This document shows, one piece after another, positions 5,418 through 6,537 of a stretch of 6,537 bases of DNA; position 1 is the stretch's first letter; every line of letters starts with the position of its first letter. Where the stretch lies: NCBI GenBank assembly GCA_019241495.1, contig JAFAWZ010000180.1, positions 1 through 6,537 of the forward strand. The letters run 5' to 3'. The notes under the pieces are model-generated. The model made no database searches, was not told where the DNA came from, and was given only the letters and a program-made list of their open reading frames with translations. Both the position numbers and the translations under genes were made by a program. The stretch comes from Acidimicrobiales bacterium (GTDB taxonomy: Bacteria; Actinomycetota; Acidimicrobiia; Acidimicrobiales; Palsa-688).

Positions 5418-6337
5418 GCCGGGTTCTCGTCGTTGGTCAGGTGCAGGAACACCTCTTCCAGGCGCGATCCGGTGTGCAGGTCGGTGACGGGGAGCTCCCG
5501 CTCGGCCAACCAGGCCGCCAGCCGGGCGACGGCGCCGGGCGAGCCCGGAGCGGCCACGACGTATTCCCCCGCTTGGATCTCACGAACCGGCGCGGACAGG
5601 GCCGAGGCCAGGATGTCCACGTCGATACCGGGCCGGCTCCGGAAGTGGATCTCGTCCCGGCCCGGCCCCCGGGCTGTCAGCTCGGCCGCCGTCCCGCTCG
5701 CCACGACCCGGCCCCGGTCGATGATCACGATGCGGTCGGCCATGCGCTCGGCCTCCTCGAGCTCATGGGTCGTGAGCAGGATTCCCGCACCCTCCTCGCG
5801 CAACCGGGCGACCTCGGCGCGAATGGCGAGCCGGCCGCGTGGGTCGACCCCGGCGGTCGGTTCGTCCAAGAACGCCACTGCTGGGCGGCCCACCAGCGCC
5901 ATGGCCAGGGAGAGCCGTTGTTGTTCCCCGCCCGAGAGTCGCCGCCACGGGGTCGCCGCAACCTTCTCGAGGCCCAGCCTGGCGACCAGTTCTTCTGGAT
6001 CTTCCGGGTCTTCGTAGTAGCTGGCGAACAACTTGACCGCCTCGCGCGGCCCCATCCCCGGATAGACCCCGCCCCGCTGGAGCATCACCCCCACCTGGCG
6101 GGTCAGGCGCCGCTGTTCCGCCGGTCGGCTCGGGTCGAGGCCGAGCACCCGGACCTCGCCGGCCGCCCGTCTCCGGTAGCCCTCCAGGGCCTCGACGGTG
6201 CTGGTCTTGCCCGCCCCGTTGCGGCCGAGCAGGGCTACTGTCTCACCGGCTCGGACCGCGAGGTCCACGCCGTCCACCGCCACCGCCGTCCCGTAGGAGA
6301 CCACCAGCCCTGACACCTCGATGACCGCTCCGGGCAC
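5414..6337 (-). CDS. ABC transporter ATP-binding protein, DrrA-like
   Basis: A 307-residue ATPase paired with the ABC-2 permease. Motifs in order are the A-loop Tyr15 in SYG, Walker A GRNGAGKT (38-45), Q-loop Gln87, signature LSGGEQQR (134-141), Walker B VAFLDEP (154-160) with Glu159, D-loop AGVDP (162-166) and H-loop His191. A C-terminal domain (about 225-307) ends with LEEVFLHLT, as in DrrA-type exporter ATPases. All catalytic residues are present. The start is set at GTG 6335-6337, placing VIEVSGLVVSYG at the N-terminus as the family requires. The frame stays open to a GTG at 6494-6496, but those extra 53 residues look non-conserved and would overlap the divergent gene at 6484. No strong Shine-Dalgarno sequence precedes the chosen GTG, so the start is less certain than the gene. 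The substrate could be a drug, lipid or heme-related molecule. Confidence 0.94.
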   Translation of the reverse strand: MPGAVIEVSGLVVSYGTAVAVDGVDLAVRAGETVALLGRNGAGKTSTVEALEGYRRRAAGEVRVLGLDPSRPAEQRRLTRQVGVMLQRGGVYPGMGPREAVKLFASYYEDPEDPEELVARLGLEKVAATPWRRLSGGEQQRLSLAMALVGRPAVAFLDEPTAGVDPRGRLAIRAEVARLREEGAGILLTTHELEEAERMADRIVIIDRGRVVASGTAAELTARGPGRDEIHFRSRPGIDVDILASALSAPVREIQAGEYVVAAPGSPGAVARLAAWLAERELPVTDLHTGSRLEEVFLHLTNDENPA

Positions 6338-6442
6338 GATACCCGAACGTACTGCGATGTCATCCTTGCGGCCTAGTCCAGAATCCTCCTCGAGGCGGAT
6401 GGTCCCAACTGGTCCTTTCGGGCGATGATTATGGAGCTGGTT

Positions 6443-6470
6443 CCATTCGTTCCCCCCTGCCCATTCGTTC
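6443..6470. repeat. 10-bp direct repeat CCATTCGTTC, 18-bp period
   Basis: CCATTCGTTC occurs exactly at 6443-6452 and again at 6461-6470, separated by CCCCTGC plus one C. It lies just upstream of the ribosome binding site of the plus-strand ABC gene and just upstream of the candidate minus-strand -10. An 18-bp period is a little under two helical turns, which could suit a dimeric regulator binding one DNA face. It may instead be a chance duplication. Confidence 0.55.
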
Positions 6471-6473
6471 GCC

Positions 6474-6479
6474 AGGAGG
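6474..6479 (+). promoter_or_regulatory. Ribosome binding site AGGAGG for the right-edge ABC gene
   Basis: AGGAGG lies 4 bases before the ATG at 6484. It is the strongest Shine-Dalgarno match in the window. It supports a genuine plus-strand start here and argues against a longer minus-strand ATPase reading through this position. Confidence 0.75.
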
Positions 6480-6483
6480 CCCG

Positions 6484-6537
6484 ATGATCGAGGCACGCCG
6501 CCTCACCAAACGATACGGGCCCACCGTGGCCGTGGAC
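6484..6537 (+). CDS. ABC transporter ATP-binding protein, N-terminal fragment
   Basis: Only the first 18 codons lie in the window: MIEARRLTKRYGPTVAVD. This is the characteristic N-terminus of an ABC ATPase, with a beta strand (IEARRLTK), the A-loop aromatic in RYG and the strand leading to the Walker A motif (TVAVD). The Walker A, signature and Walker B motifs would lie beyond the right edge. The ATG follows AGGAGG at 4 bases. It is divergent from the complete ABC ATPase at 5414-6337, whose N-terminus (VIEVSGLVVSYG) resembles it. Assignment rests on a short stretch, but the pattern is distinctive and the start is well supported. Confidence 0.82.
   Translation, partial: MIEARRLTKRYGPTVAVD

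Larger units (their letters stand above)
6338..6483. promoter_or_regulatory. Divergent gap between two ABC ATPase genes
   Basis: This 146-bp gap must contain promoters for both flanking ABC operons. On the minus strand, CATAAT (6428-6433) is a good -10 match in a GC-rich background, but no convincing -35 lies 16-18 bases upstream; a GGAAC-like run there could suit an ECF sigma factor, which is speculative. The transcript would have a leader of about 85 nt. No clear plus-strand promoter was found. A 10-bp direct repeat lies at 6443-6470. Confidence 0.35.

Noticed and set aside
5441..6313. Plus-strand 290-codon frame opposite the ABC ATPase
   Set aside because: It is a shadow of the ATPase, which carries every ABC motif on the minus strand.
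6358..6388. Small upstream reading frame or alternative start in the leader of the ABC ATPase
   Set aside because: The ATG in this leader is out of frame with the ATPase and lacks a properly spaced ribosome binding site. GGAGG upstream is followed by ATT-CTG-GAC-TAG, which gives no credible product.
1..6537. Mobile element, CRISPR array, toxin-antitoxin or defence system
   Set aside because: I found no transposase, integrase, terminal inverted repeats, regularly spaced repeats or small toxin-antitoxin pair. All genes fit chromosomal housekeeping or transport families.

Overview
This window is high-GC bacterial DNA from an actinobacterium, possibly the Acidimicrobiia or a relative; the class is inference. 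Three signs support this. A ClpS of the actinobacterial type (ND-P-NLMSYV) is paired with a DUF2017 gene. There is a PPOX-fold protein of the F420-dependent type. The heme A synthase carries EFGNR. GTG and TTG start codons are used. Everything is chromosomal in character. I see no rRNA, tRNA, CRISPR array, transposase or phage gene.

Left block (1-3662, minus strand) is a tightly packed six-gene run that reads leftward from the ctaA/ctaB gap. The order is ctaA (heme A synthase), clpS (N-degron adaptor), a DUF2017 gene, a PPOX-class putative F420-dependent oxidoreductase, an alpha/beta hydrolase, and a peptidase S51/cyanophycinase-like protein that runs off the left edge. Junctions are 0 bp (TAG directly followed by ATG), 30 bp, 3 bp, 11 bp and a 4-bp overlap (GTGA), so a single transcription unit is likely.

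Middle block: a 103-bp gap (3663-3765) separates ctaA from divergently transcribed ctaB (heme O synthase, 3766-4668, plus strand). CtaB farnesylates heme B to heme O, and CtaA oxidises heme O to heme A for aa3-type cytochrome oxidase, so the two pathway steps flank one shared regulatory region.

Right block: ctaB converges on a two-gene minus-strand ABC exporter operon made of an ABC-2 permease and a DrrA-like ATPase that overlap by 4 bp. At the convergence, a 10-bp unit occurs three times and overlaps both stop codons. A 146-bp gap follows the ATPase. At 6484 a second, divergent ABC ATPase begins behind a clear AGGAGG site and is cut by the right edge. The two ATPase operons face each other across a gap holding a 10-bp direct repeat.

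Most of this is conserved actinobacterial housekeeping rather than a new defence or mobile system. The most interesting points are the linkage of an uncharacterised ABC-2 exporter to heme A synthesis, the coupling of clpS to ctaA, the DUF2017-clpS pair, and the unusual operon tail. No stretch longer than 300 bases lacks a gene.
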